64,000 bases of DNA. Source: Corynebacterium tuberculostearicum SK141. GTDB lineage: Bacteria; Actinomycetota; Actinomycetes; Mycobacteriales; Mycobacteriaceae. How positions within the stretch are numbered: position 1 is the stretch's first letter; each line of letters begins with the position of its first letter. The DNA lies in NCBI RefSeq assembly GCF_000175635.1, contig NZ_ACVP01000001.1, forward strand, positions 1-64,000, read 5' to 3'. Position numbers and translations under genes: made by a program. Below are positions 7,523 through 15,089 of this stretch, piece by piece. The notes beneath the pieces were generated by a model. That model had not been told where the DNA came from and did no database searches. It was given only the letters and a program-made list of their open reading frames with translations.

Positions 7523-7703
7523 TGCGGGCCTCCTTTGCGTCTAGGGCTCCGGCGACAGCGTCAAGTTGTGCGTCGCTCAGTCGTGGGGCGCGGTTTATAA
7601 CCTCATCCACGTAACTATTCATGTCGTAGCTTTTAACGTCTGCTAATGATGCGCGCTCTTTTCTCTTTAATCCGCGCTCTTTCTTCTCTAATAGGGTTTT
7701 CAT
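7515..7703 (-). CDS. Small basic protein at the head of the replication operon
   Basis: A 62-residue protein with a strongly basic N-terminus (MKTLLEKKERGLKRKER) and an acidic helical C-terminus (LSDAQLDAVAGALDAKE). The ATG at 7701-7703 was preferred over a TTG at 7724 because it is closer to an AGAGAAAG stretch. It overlaps the helicase start by 8 bases, which supports translation in the operon. It may be a DNA-binding accessory factor; I do not recognise a family. Confidence 0.55.
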   Translation of the reverse strand: MKTLLEKKERGLKRKERASLADVKSYDMNSYVDEVINRAPRLSDAQLDAVAGALDAKEARNV

Positions 7704-8084
7704 ATTCTTTCTCTTAATTAACAAGGGGTTATGTCAGACTCAGACTTTAAAAATTGTCCGAATCTTCTTTAAAAACCAGCCTCGCGGCTGTTTAAAAAAT
7801 CAATCTCGATAACAACAGGGCACTATTTAATTTTATGCTGCAGTGTGGAAGATATGCGACCGTCTCTGCGGTGCTTTTCTCTTTGCTGCACCTTCCATAT
7901 AACCAGACAATGATCCACCATGCAAGGGTCTATTTCTGCAGATGAGAGCGTATATCAGAATATAACATAGTAGTTGTATGTATATTTTACGAGCTGGGGC
8001 TATAGGAAAAACGCAACAAATCGAAGTATGTTCGGTGCCAAAACTAGTATCTGTCCTGGTAATGCATATTATTCAGTGTGCCAC
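7704..8084. other. Gene-free AT-rich promoter region of the element
   Basis: No supported gene. Three TTTAAAA words and a hairpin near 7774-7795 (AACAGCC-GCGA-GGCTGGTT then TTTA when read on the minus strand) lie just upstream of the leftward operon, so the region probably holds its promoter and perhaps an attenuator. The part from 7830 to 8080 shows no clear motif. Confidence 0.45.
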
Positions 8085-8489
8085 TCAGGCTAATAGGGGC
8101 AAATTAGCAAATGTTATTTTATGCTCTATCTTGGGCTGCCGCGGCGGATACATCTCCTTCAATCGCGTGCGCGCGAGCCGCTCCACGTCTTGGTCGGTCG
8201 CGCATAGTTCAGCGCGCAGCGCCCACGCATCCCGCTTGGATTTCGTGCGCGAGACGTACTTTTCGATGATCTTCAACGTCGCCAAGCAATGCTTGGTCGC
8301 CCGGCATGAGCGCTGCCGGCGGGTGAAGGGAGTGGGGCCAAAGTAGACGTCGGCAAGCGCAAGCAGGCTCCGGGCCTCCTGCCGGGGAAGCCCCAGCCGG
8401 CACAGGTCGGCCTCGCGCGCGCCAGAGACCTCGCCGAGAAGCTCCATCGGCGAGGCAAGTTGGCGGGCGTAGTCCTGCAAGCGGGTCAT
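8085..8489 (-). pseudogene. N-terminal remnant of an HNH-endonuclease-like protein, cut by the element
   Basis: Starting at ATG 8487-8489, the first 120 residues resemble the N-terminal helical domain of the HNH proteins common in corynebacteria: ARSLLALADVYFGPTPFTRRQR, then TLKIIEKYVSRTKSK and a DAWALRAELC segment. After PPRQPK (codon at 8130-8132) the resemblance and GC-rich codon use both stop, and an AT-rich tail of 14 residues follows to a stop at 8085. The HNH catalytic domain is missing. This is best explained by insertion of the element at about 8130, so the remainder should lie at its far end. Confidence 0.72.
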
Positions 8490-8542
8490 GCCGGTGAGCC
8501 TAAGGCACCCCGCAAGCCCGCGGTAGCCCACCCGCGCCCGCC

Positions 8543-8603
8543 TGTGGATAACTCGCCCCACCCGTCACACCAACCCCGAACCCGCCGGGCGGCCTGTGGA
8601 TAA
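8543..8603 (-). promoter_or_regulatory. Two perfect DnaA-box sequences
   Basis: TTATCCACA occurs on the minus strand at 8543-8551 and 8595-8603, 52 bp apart and in the same orientation, between the HNH remnant and the amidohydrolase gene. The sequence is the consensus DnaA box. Whether DnaA acts here is unknown. Confidence 0.5.
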
Positions 8604-8646
8604 CCTGCGGTACCCTCGAATGCGAAAGCGAGAAAAGGAGCTCCCC

Positions 8647-10023
8647 ATGACTGACCCGACCAAGCGAATTCGCCCCACCAACCCTGGCCGCCTGGCTGCC
8701 CCGCGCCAGGCCCAGCAGCTGCCGCCCCTGCCGGTGACGCGGGCGCGCATTGGTGAGCGGGTAGCCACCGAGGTATTCCAGGAAATGGGCGAGGGTATGC
8801 TCGAGGAGCTGCAGAACTTCCGCCGCGACCTGCACCGCAACCCGGAAATCGGCCTGGACCTGCCGCGCACGCAGAAAAAGGTTCTAGAAGCGCTGGAAGG
8901 CTTGCCGCTGGAGATTCACGTGGGCCAGGATTTGAGCTCGGTGGTGGCTGTGTTGCGCGGCGGCCAGCGCGGCGAGCGGCCGGTGTCGGTGCTTTTGCGC
9001 GCGGACATGGACGCCTTGGAGGTGCGCGAGCAGACCGGTAGCCCGTTTGCGTCAACGAATGGCTATATGCACGCCTGCGGCCACGACTTGCACACCGCCG
9101 GCCTGGTGGGCGCGGCGCGGATTCTGTGCGAGCACCGCGAGGAGCTGCACGGCGATGTCACCTTCATGTTCCAGCCCGGCGAGGAAGGCCCGGGCGGCGC
9201 GCTGCCGATGATTGAGGAGGGCGTGCTCGACGCCGCTGGCCGACGCCCCATTGCCGCCTACGGCCTGCACGTCGGCCCGCAGGATCGCGGCACCTTCCAC
9301 TATGTGCCAGGCCCGATGATGGCCAGCTCCTCCAACCTGACCATCACGGTGTTGGGCAAGGGCGGGCACGGTTCCCGCCCGCACGATGCCATCGACCCGG
9401 TGGCGGCGCTGGCGGAGATTCAGATGTCGCTGCAGACCGCGCTGACCCGCCGTTTTGATGCGCTGGAGCCCATCGTGATTACCGTGACCAACCTGTGGGC
9501 GGGCGACGGCGCCTATAACGCCATCCCGGAGCGCGCGGCCTTGGGCGCTACGGTGCGCGTGCTGCGCGATGAGAAGATCGATGCCGTGCGCCAGATGATT
9601 ACGGAGGTCTCCAGCTCCGTCGCCGCCTCGCACCGCTGCACCGCGCAGGTGGATTTCGAGATTTTGTACCCGACCACCAAGACCAATGCGCGCGAGAACC
9701 AATTCGCCGCCACCTTGTGGGGCCAGATGTTTGGCGCCGAGAACGTCCAGCCTTTCGACGCCCCGATGATGGCCTCCGAGGACTTCGGCTACGTCCTCTC
9801 CCAGGTGCCGGGCACGTTTATGTGGATGGGCACGGCCAATCCGGAAAAGCCCGAAAATCAGCGCGAGTGGAATCACTCGCCGATGATGCGCTTTGATGAT
9901 TCCGTACTCGGCATGCAGGCTGCCGCGCTGGCGGCCGTGGCGTTTGAGCGCCTGGCTACCGAGAACGAGCATCCGTCCGCGCAGACGAAGGCCATGCGCG
10001 ATGCGGCCGGGGTGCAGAAATAA
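8647..10023 (+). CDS. M20-family amidohydrolase (hippurate hydrolase / N-acyl amino acid type)
   Basis: M20D enzymes hydrolyse amide bonds of N-acyl amino acids using two metal ions. The 458-residue protein shows LLRADMDALEV, the metal-binding CGHDLHTAG, FMFQPGEEGPGGA with the catalytic Glu pair, and a late MASEDFGYV motif, in the usual order and spacing. ATG 8647 is chosen because AAAGGAG lies 7 bases upstream; the frame extends to 8596 without one. No signal peptide is seen, so it is cytoplasmic. The substrate cannot be told from sequence. Confidence 0.88.
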   Translation: MTDPTKRIRPTNPGRLAAPRQAQQLPPLPVTRARIGERVATEVFQEMGEGMLEELQNFRRDLHRNPEIGLDLPRTQKKVLEALEGLPLEIHVGQDLSSVVAVLRGGQRGERPVSVLLRADMDALEVREQTGSPFASTNGYMHACGHDLHTAGLVGAARILCEHREELHGDVTFMFQPGEEGPGGALPMIEEGVLDAAGRRPIAAYGLHVGPQDRGTFHYVPGPMMASSSNLTITVLGKGGHGSRPHDAIDPVAALAEIQMSLQTALTRRFDALEPIVITVTNLWAGDGAYNAIPERAALGATVRVLRDEKIDAVRQMITEVSSSVAASHRCTAQVDFEILYPTTKTNARENQFAATLWGQMFGAENVQPFDAPMMASEDFGYVLSQVPGTFMWMGTANPEKPENQREWNHSPMMRFDDSVLGMQAAALAAVAFERLATENEHPSAQTKAMRDAAGVQK

Positions 10024-10052
10024 ATCATCCCTAGGGACTATGGCCGCGGGCT

Positions 10053-10066
10053 TAAGCTTGGGGCCA
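10053..10066 (+). promoter_or_regulatory. -10 element giving a near-leaderless transcript
   Basis: TAAGCT at 10053-10058 is placed so that transcription would begin at or next to the ATG at 10066. No ribosome site precedes the gene, fitting leaderless translation. Confidence 0.4.
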
Positions 10067-11313
10067 TGGTCAGAACGAAGTGGAGTACGGCGGGCATTGT
10101 TGCCGCCTGCGCGGTGGCGAATTGGCTCGTCGGCATGGTGCTGATGAACCTCGATATTGAGGAGTACTCGCCGACATTTGAGGAGTACGGGCCCTATATC
10201 TGCACCGGGTTTGCGGTGGGAGTGCTGGGTATTATCGCCCTGCCCTTTGCCCTGGAGCACCAGCCGCGCGAGCTTTCCGACGTCGACTATGCCGGCTCCA
10301 CCCGCAGCTTCATCGCCGGTTGCATCGTGCTGCTGGGGTCTAGTTCCTATTTCGGCGCGGTCAGCGGAGTTGTGGCTTTTATTTCCATGGTCTCGCGGCG
10401 CTCGACTACGCGCTCGGTGGCCGCGGTGGCATGCTTTGTACTGGCGTTTGCGATAGATACTAGCTTCAACCCGTACCTAAGCTGGGACGAGATCGGATGG
10501 GTTGGGGCCATCTTCGTCGTGGTCGTGATGGTCGCGGGCTTGCTGGTAGGCCAAAAGCGCGGCAATCAGCGCGAAAAGCGGTGGCGCGTGGAGCAGCAAG
10601 CCCGGATGAACCGCGAAGAGATGCGCGCCAAGGTGGAGCATGCACGGCGAGAGGAGCGCGAGAGCATCGCGCGGGATATGCACGATTCACTCTCGCATCG
10701 GCTGAGCCTTGTGGCTATTCATGCGGGAGCACTGAGTTATCCGCGCGAGGGCGTGCCGGAGGAGTTTACGGAGGCTGCGCGAACCATCCGTGCCGAAGCC
10801 CAAAACGCGGTGGAAGATTTGCGCACCGTCTTAAGCGCCTTGCGCGAAGACCTCTCCCAGGACCCGCGCACCGGTGTCGAGGAGCTGGTCGCGAGCGCAC
10901 GGGAGGCCGGCGCAGAGGTAACGGTGGCCTACGCGAACGGTACCGACCCGGACGTTTTCGCCGGACTATCCACGATGGCGCAACACGCCGTGCACCGTGC
11001 AGTACAAGAAGGCTTGACGAACGCCCGCAAGCACGCGCCCGGTCAGCCGGTAAGTATCACGGTGCGCGAGGTGGCCGGCGCGGTAGACATCGAGATGCGA
11101 AACCCGGTGCCGCGCGGGAAGGCAGGAACCGACACGGGCAATGGCGCGGACACCACAGGTGGCTACGGTCTAGTGGGACTGCGCGAGCGTGTGGAGCTTT
11201 CCGGCGGGCGCATGAGCATCGTGGCTAACCAGGAAATCCCAGAAGGAAAGGGAGGCGAGGAATTCGGATGGAGTATCCAGCTACCGCTAGCGCACAAGGA
11301 GGCCACACGATGA
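10066..11313 (+). CDS. Sensor histidine kinase (HisKA_3 / NarL-type)
   Basis: A membrane sensor that autophosphorylates and passes phosphate to a LuxR-type regulator. About five membrane segments fill residues 1-165, followed by a basic coiled linker. The dimerisation domain has RDMHDSLSHRLS with the phosphate-accepting His at residue 206. The ATPase domain has VQEGLTNARKHA (N-box) and GGYGLVGLRERVE (G-box). Its stop overlaps the next gene by 4 bases, and the response regulator follows that. The membrane segments leave little outside the cell, so it may sense a membrane or intracellular signal. Confidence 0.88.
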   Translation: MVRTKWSTAGIVAACAVANWLVGMVLMNLDIEEYSPTFEEYGPYICTGFAVGVLGIIALPFALEHQPRELSDVDYAGSTRSFIAGCIVLLGSSSYFGAVSGVVAFISMVSRRSTTRSVAAVACFVLAFAIDTSFNPYLSWDEIGWVGAIFVVVVMVAGLLVGQKRGNQREKRWRVEQQARMNREEMRAKVEHARREERESIARDMHDSLSHRLSLVAIHAGALSYPREGVPEEFTEAARTIRAEAQNAVEDLRTVLSALREDLSQDPRTGVEELVASAREAGAEVTVAYANGTDPDVFAGLSTMAQHAVHRAVQEGLTNARKHAPGQPVSITVREVAGAVDIEMRNPVPRGKAGTDTGNGADTTGGYGLVGLRERVELSGGRMSIVANQEIPEGKGGEEFGWSIQLPLAHKEATR

Positions 11314-11921
11314 GCGAGATGAGCTGGCAACTGCGCCATCCCGAATACGGGCTCATGCGCATCGACCTAGAAGAAACCACGGCCCGCGAGGGGTGGACGG
11401 GAAAGTACTTAGACTTTAAGCGCAGTCTTTTTATCTCCACCGTCAACGGAACCTCGCGCAAGCTCAGCTATACCGATACCGATGACTCGGCCTATAGCCT
11501 GGAATTCCTGCGCGGGCACAGCGACGATAACGCGCCCAAAGACGCAGACCGCATCGAGCTGGTGGAGCGCCGCGGTTATGTCGTGCCGGAGTTTCGCGGG
11601 CAAGGCGCGAGGGTGCTGTTTGCGGCGGTGGGGAAGCCGGACGTCGATAAGCGGCTGCATCGGGTAAGCCTATGGACGTTGCTCCTGCAGGCTGCGCTGA
11701 CATTCATCGCGGCCACACTAGTCATCGAATTTTTCCCCAAATTCTTCGAAAAGCTAAACGATATTCTCGTGCCCTCGTTCCTCAATGGCGTAGTGGCGGG
11801 CCACGCGGGAATCGTGCCCGTAGCGCTGGCGGCAGTGGTAGCGGTTACTGTGGCTTATACGCCCGTCGCATCGCAGTTGTGGCGCGCGCGGTGGAATCAA
11901 CCAGTAGGAAAGGGAGCATGA
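11310..11921 (+). CDS. Membrane protein between kinase and response regulator
   Basis: A 203-residue protein, not recognised. Residues 1-115 are polar and look beta-rich; two hydrophobic segments follow (about 125-148 and 165-187). ATG at 11310 has AAGGAGG 7 bases upstream and overlaps the kinase stop; its own stop overlaps the regulator start. Such tight coupling suggests it is a partner of this two-component system, perhaps an accessory sensor. The second kinase/regulator pair downstream lacks an equivalent. Confidence 0.7.
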   Translation: MSEMSWQLRHPEYGLMRIDLEETTAREGWTGKYLDFKRSLFISTVNGTSRKLSYTDTDDSAYSLEFLRGHSDDNAPKDADRIELVERRGYVVPEFRGQGARVLFAAVGKPDVDKRLHRVSLWTLLLQAALTFIAATLVIEFFPKFFEKLNDILVPSFLNGVVAGHAGIVPVALAAVVAVTVAYTPVASQLWRARWNQPVGKGA

Positions 11922-12583
11922 TGGCCGATGCCCTGCGCGTAGTGCTCGTTGATGACGAGGAACTTGTCCGCAGCGGCCTGCGTCTGCTGCTATCCAACGC
12001 GCCCGATATCGAGGTCGTGGCCGAGGCGAGCAATGGCCGGGACGCGGTGGCTACGGTGCTCGACGCGCAGCCCGATGTGGTGCTGATGGATATTCGCATG
12101 CCGGTCATGGATGGCATCGCGGCCGTGGAGAAGATTCTGTCCGTTCACGCAGTGCCGATCATCATGCTCACGGCCTTCGATACCGATTCCTTCATCCTGC
12201 GGGCTCTGCGTGCCGGGGCGGCTGGGTTCCTGCTGAAGTCGACGCCGCCGGAATCGCTCATGGCGGCCGTGCGTGCGGCCGCGGCGGGGCAGCCGTTGTT
12301 GAGCCCGCAGGTCGTTGACAAGCTGGTGGGCATGCAAAGCCCCGCGCTTTCCGACGCCCAATCACACCACACCCGCACCGCTCGCACCCGGCTTGCCACT
12401 TTAAGCTCCCGCGAGCGCGAAATAGCCGGGCTGGTGGCCCAGGGCTTGAACAATCAAGACATCGCCGACCAATTGGTGGTGTCCCTGGCGACGGTGAAGT
12501 CGCATATGCAGCATATTTTGAAAAAGATCGGCGGTACCAGCCGTGTGCACATCGCCATTATGGCCTTAGAGGCGCGTGGCTAA
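11921..12583 (+). CDS. LuxR/NarL-family response regulator
   Basis: A two-domain regulator: the receiver has the acidic pair in VVLVDDEELV, the phospho-acceptor Asp in VLMDIRMPVMDG (residue 57) and the conserved Lys in GFLLKSTPPE. The C-terminal LuxR helix-turn-helix contains LSSREREIAGLVAQG and NQDIADQLVVSLATVKSH. ATG at 11921 is 8 bases after GGGAG; an ATG at 11918 is the alternative. It is translationally coupled to the preceding membrane protein and is the partner of the kinase at 10066. The target genes are not visible nearby. Confidence 0.88.
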   Translation: MADALRVVLVDDEELVRSGLRLLLSNAPDIEVVAEASNGRDAVATVLDAQPDVVLMDIRMPVMDGIAAVEKILSVHAVPIIMLTAFDTDSFILRALRAGAAGFLLKSTPPESLMAAVRAAAAGQPLLSPQVVDKLVGMQSPALSDAQSHHTRTARTRLATLSSREREIAGLVAQGLNNQDIADQLVVSLATVKSHMQHILKKIGGTSRVHIAIMALEARG

Positions 12584-12633
12584 TGTCGGAGAATCCTCCC
12601 TGCGGGGGATACTGCGCCGGCGGCGTGTCGGCT

Positions 12634-12650
12634 TAGACTGGTGCGCGTTA
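12634..12650 (+). promoter_or_regulatory. -10 element upstream of the second kinase
   Basis: TAGACT at 12634-12639 would place the transcription start 3-4 bases before the ATG at 12650. No ribosome site is present, so the mRNA is probably near-leaderless, as for the first kinase. Confidence 0.5.
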
Positions 12651-13861
12651 TGAAGGTGTTCCGAAAATCCGACGCGATGCTTAAGCGCCCGCTGTGGCAG
12701 AAAATTCTCATCGCAGTAATTGTTGTCGTCGGCGATGTGCTGGTCACGTTGATGCGACTAGCGGATACTGATGCCTCAGTAAATCGCATGCTTGTTACAG
12801 CCGCGGTGATGGTCGGCACCTGGATGCTTCTGCCTTTCGCCTTGCGCCATGCCGCCCGGGAGCGTGACCCGCGCAGCGCGCAGGCCGGACCGCGCAGTGC
12901 GTTGGTAGCCGCAACCATTATTTCGGCGACGGTGACGATTGCTGAGTACCGTCCTTCGGTAATGATAGCGGCGTTTTCTGCGGCCTCGCGCCGCAGCCGG
13001 TTGTGGATCGCGCTGGTATGCACGGCCATGGTGGCCTCGAAACTAGTCGACACTGATTTTTCCGGTGCTAAAGGTGCAAGTATTCCGTTTCAGATGGGCT
13101 ATTTCGGCGGAGCGTTTATTCCCGCGCTGGTCGTACTAGTTGTTGGACTGGTTCGCTCGAACCAAAAAGAGCGCACGATTGCGCTGCAGGCGCAGGCGGA
13201 GCTCACACACGAGGAAATGGCCACGCGGGAGAACTTTGCGCGGCAGGAAGAACGCGACCGGATCGCGCGGGATATGCACGATACGCTCTCGCATCGGCTG
13301 AGCATGATTGCGGTTTATGCCGGCGGGTTGGCCTACCGCAAGGACCTAGATCCGGAAGAGACGCGGCAATCCGCGCGCACGATTCGCGATGAAGCCGAGG
13401 CCGCCGTGGGGGACCTGCGTGAGGCGCTGCACTCGCTGCGCAGCGAGGGGCGTATCGATCCGCGCGAGGGCGTGGAATCGCTGGTGGAGCGTTCCCGCCA
13501 GGCGGGCATGGACGTGGAGGTGCGCTACCAGGAGGGCGCGGGGCCGCAATCGCTGGAGGAGCTGAGCACCATGGCTGGCCACGCGCTCAATCGCGCGGTC
13601 CAGGAGGGCTTGACCAACGCCCGCAAGCACGCGCCGGGCGAGCCGGTCACCATCACCATCGCCGCGCTTGCCGACGCCCTCTTAATCACCATGTCCAACC
13701 CCACCGCCCAGGCCAAAGAAAAGGGGAGTGGGAACAGTGGCGGGTACGGGATCGTCGGCATGCGCGAGCGCGCTAGTGTGGTGGGCGGATCGCTGCAGGT
13801 AAACGACGAGGAAGATAGGTTCTCGTGGACGCTGCGCCTGCCCAGGAAGGAAGTACAGTGA
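12650..13861 (+). CDS. Sensor histidine kinase, second of a tandem pair
   Basis: Same architecture as the kinase at 10066: hydrophobic segments in residues 1-165, a charged linker, RDMHDTLSHRLSMIAVYAG with His 210, a VQEGLTNARKHAPGEP N-box and GGYGIVGMRERA G-box. The kinase cores of the two proteins are nearly the same in several stretches, so the pair arose by duplication; their membrane domains differ more. ATG 12650 is chosen over GTG 12641 because of the -10 element. The stop overlaps the following regulator. Confidence 0.88.
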   Translation: MKVFRKSDAMLKRPLWQKILIAVIVVVGDVLVTLMRLADTDASVNRMLVTAAVMVGTWMLLPFALRHAARERDPRSAQAGPRSALVAATIISATVTIAEYRPSVMIAAFSAASRRSRLWIALVCTAMVASKLVDTDFSGAKGASIPFQMGYFGGAFIPALVVLVVGLVRSNQKERTIALQAQAELTHEEMATRENFARQEERDRIARDMHDTLSHRLSMIAVYAGGLAYRKDLDPEETRQSARTIRDEAEAAVGDLREALHSLRSEGRIDPREGVESLVERSRQAGMDVEVRYQEGAGPQSLEELSTMAGHALNRAVQEGLTNARKHAPGEPVTITIAALADALLITMSNPTAQAKEKGSGNSGGYGIVGMRERASVVGGSLQVNDEEDRFSWTLRLPRKEVQ

Positions 13862-14511
13862 GTGAGATTCGTGTAGTTCTCGTCGATGATGAGCCGCTGC
13901 TGCGCCACGGCCTGCGCATGATCTTGGAAGGCGCGCCGGGCATTAGCGTCATTGGCGAGGCCGGAAACGGCAAGGAGGGAGTGGAGCTCATCCTGGCCGA
14001 GGAGCCGGACGTGGTGCTGATGGATATCCGCATGCCGGTCATGGACGGCATCGAGGCGACGGCGCAGCTGCATTCGCTCGCCGGTGCGCGCGATATCCCG
14101 GTGGTGATGCTCACTGCCTTTGATACCGACGAATTTATCCTGCACGCCCTGCGCGCAGGGGCGGTGGGCTTTTTGTTGAAGACGACGGCGCCGGAGGCGC
14201 TGGTGGCGTCGGTAAGAGCGGCGGCCCAAGGCCAGCAACAGCTTAGCCCGAAGGTGCTAGAAAACCTGGTGGGGCTGGCGGCCACGCCGCCGCAGCCGGA
14301 ACAAGAGATGATTCAACCCAGCGGGCTGGCCGAGCTGAGCGAGCGCGAAAATGAAATCGCCCAGCTGGTGGCCCAAGGACTGAGCAACGCCGAGATTGCC
14401 GAGCAGCTATTCATTTCCCTGACCACGGTCAAGACGCACATGAAGCACATCCTGGCCAAGATCGATGGCACCAACCGGGTGCACATCGCGATTGCGGTTC
14501 TCGGCGGTTAG
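13858..14511 (+). CDS. LuxR/NarL-family response regulator, second of a tandem pair
   Basis: Receiver domain with VLVDDEPLL, phospho-acceptor Asp 56 in VLMDIRMPVMDG, and Lys in GFLLKTTAPE; C-terminal LuxR domain with LSERENEIAQLVAQG and NAEIAEQLFISLTTVKTHMKHIL. GTG at 13858 overlaps the kinase stop in a GTGA arrangement, with GAAGGAAG just upstream. It is closely related to the regulator at 11921, and its cognate kinase is the gene immediately before. A convergent membrane protein gene follows. Confidence 0.88.
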   Translation: MSEIRVVLVDDEPLLRHGLRMILEGAPGISVIGEAGNGKEGVELILAEEPDVVLMDIRMPVMDGIEATAQLHSLAGARDIPVVMLTAFDTDEFILHALRAGAVGFLLKTTAPEALVASVRAAAQGQQQLSPKVLENLVGLAATPPQPEQEMIQPSGLAELSERENEIAQLVAQGLSNAEIAEQLFISLTTVKTHMKHILAKIDGTNRVHIAIAVLGG

Positions 14512-14535
14512 GCGTGGCTGGGCTGGCCTGGGTAA

Positions 14536-14916
14536 CTAGGGCCGGCGGAAAATGGCGGAGGCTAGGCCCACCAGCGCGATGACGCCGACGATAAGGGACG
14601 CCACCGGCCAGTACTGCGGGAAGTACTTGAGCGTGTAGCCGAATACTTGGCCGTCATCGAATTGCTGCCATAGCGCGAAGGGCATCCACCACAGCTTGGT
14701 TAGCGTGAGGATGGCGCCCACCAGGCCGGCGGCGACACGGCTTCCTCCGCGGAGGAAGAAGCTGGCCGCAACCAGCAGTACGCCCGCGATGGTCAGGGCG
14801 AATAGGAGGGGAGTTTCGGTGCCCAGCGGAGAGCCGCGCAGCAGGAACTCGTGGTCGATTGCGTGTTGCTCGATGAGGGTATATCCATCGAGTACTACGT
14901 CGTCTGGGATTCCCAT
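14536..14916 (-). CDS. Small multi-pass membrane protein, unknown function
   Basis: A 126-residue protein with three or four membrane segments (about residues 36-58, 62-78, 100-122) and a short N-terminal soluble part. ATG at 14914-14916 is preceded by AAGGAG. It is transcribed alone, convergent with the second response regulator. I do not recognise a family. Confidence 0.65.
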   Translation of the reverse strand: MGIPDDVVLDGYTLIEQHAIDHEFLLRGSPLGTETPLLFALTIAGVLLVAASFFLRGGSRVAAGLVGAILTLTKLWWMPFALWQQFDDGQVFGYTLKYFPQYWPVASLIVGVIALVGLASAIFRRP

Positions 14917-15029
14917 AGGTTAATTCTCCTTAATTGTGCCCGGAGCGGCTGGGGTGCCCGAGGCGGCATAGGGAAGGCCGACGGAAACGCGGAAATCTGC
15001 CACCCTAGAACCGGGTTGTACGTCAATTA

Positions 15030-15045
15030 TAGACAATTCTGTCTT
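15030..15045. promoter_or_regulatory. Candidate McbR operator upstream of the sulfur transporter
   Basis: TAGAC, six bases, then GTCTT matches the known McbR consensus TAGAC-N6-GTCTA in 9 of 10 defined positions. McbR is the TetR-type repressor of sulfur and methionine metabolism in Corynebacterium glutamicum. The site ends 44 bases before the start codon of a gene of sulfur transport, which makes it credible. Confidence 0.65.
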
Positions 15046-15089
15046 AGGTGTCGTAGGCTGAGGCCCTTAACTCGAAACAAGGAGAAATA

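Larger units (their letters stand above)
1..8130. mobile_element. Right part of an integrated replicon or phage-satellite-like element
   Basis: This stretch is clearly AT-richer than the DNA to its right and holds ArdA-like, lipoprotein, primase, nuclease and SF3-helicase genes plus iteron-like repeats and hairpins. The shift to high-GC chromosomal DNA occurs at about 8130, inside a gene for an HNH-endonuclease-like protein that is cut short there, which marks the likely right junction. The left end is outside the window. No integrase, capsid, terminase or conjugation gene is visible, so phage satellite, integrative element and integrated plasmid all remain possible. The boundary is inferred from composition and gene truncation; no attachment repeat could be confirmed. 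Confidence 0.8.

Noticed and set aside
9052..10260. 402-codon antisense frame over the M20 amidohydrolase and kinase start
   Set aside because: No recognisable domain and it crosses two real genes.
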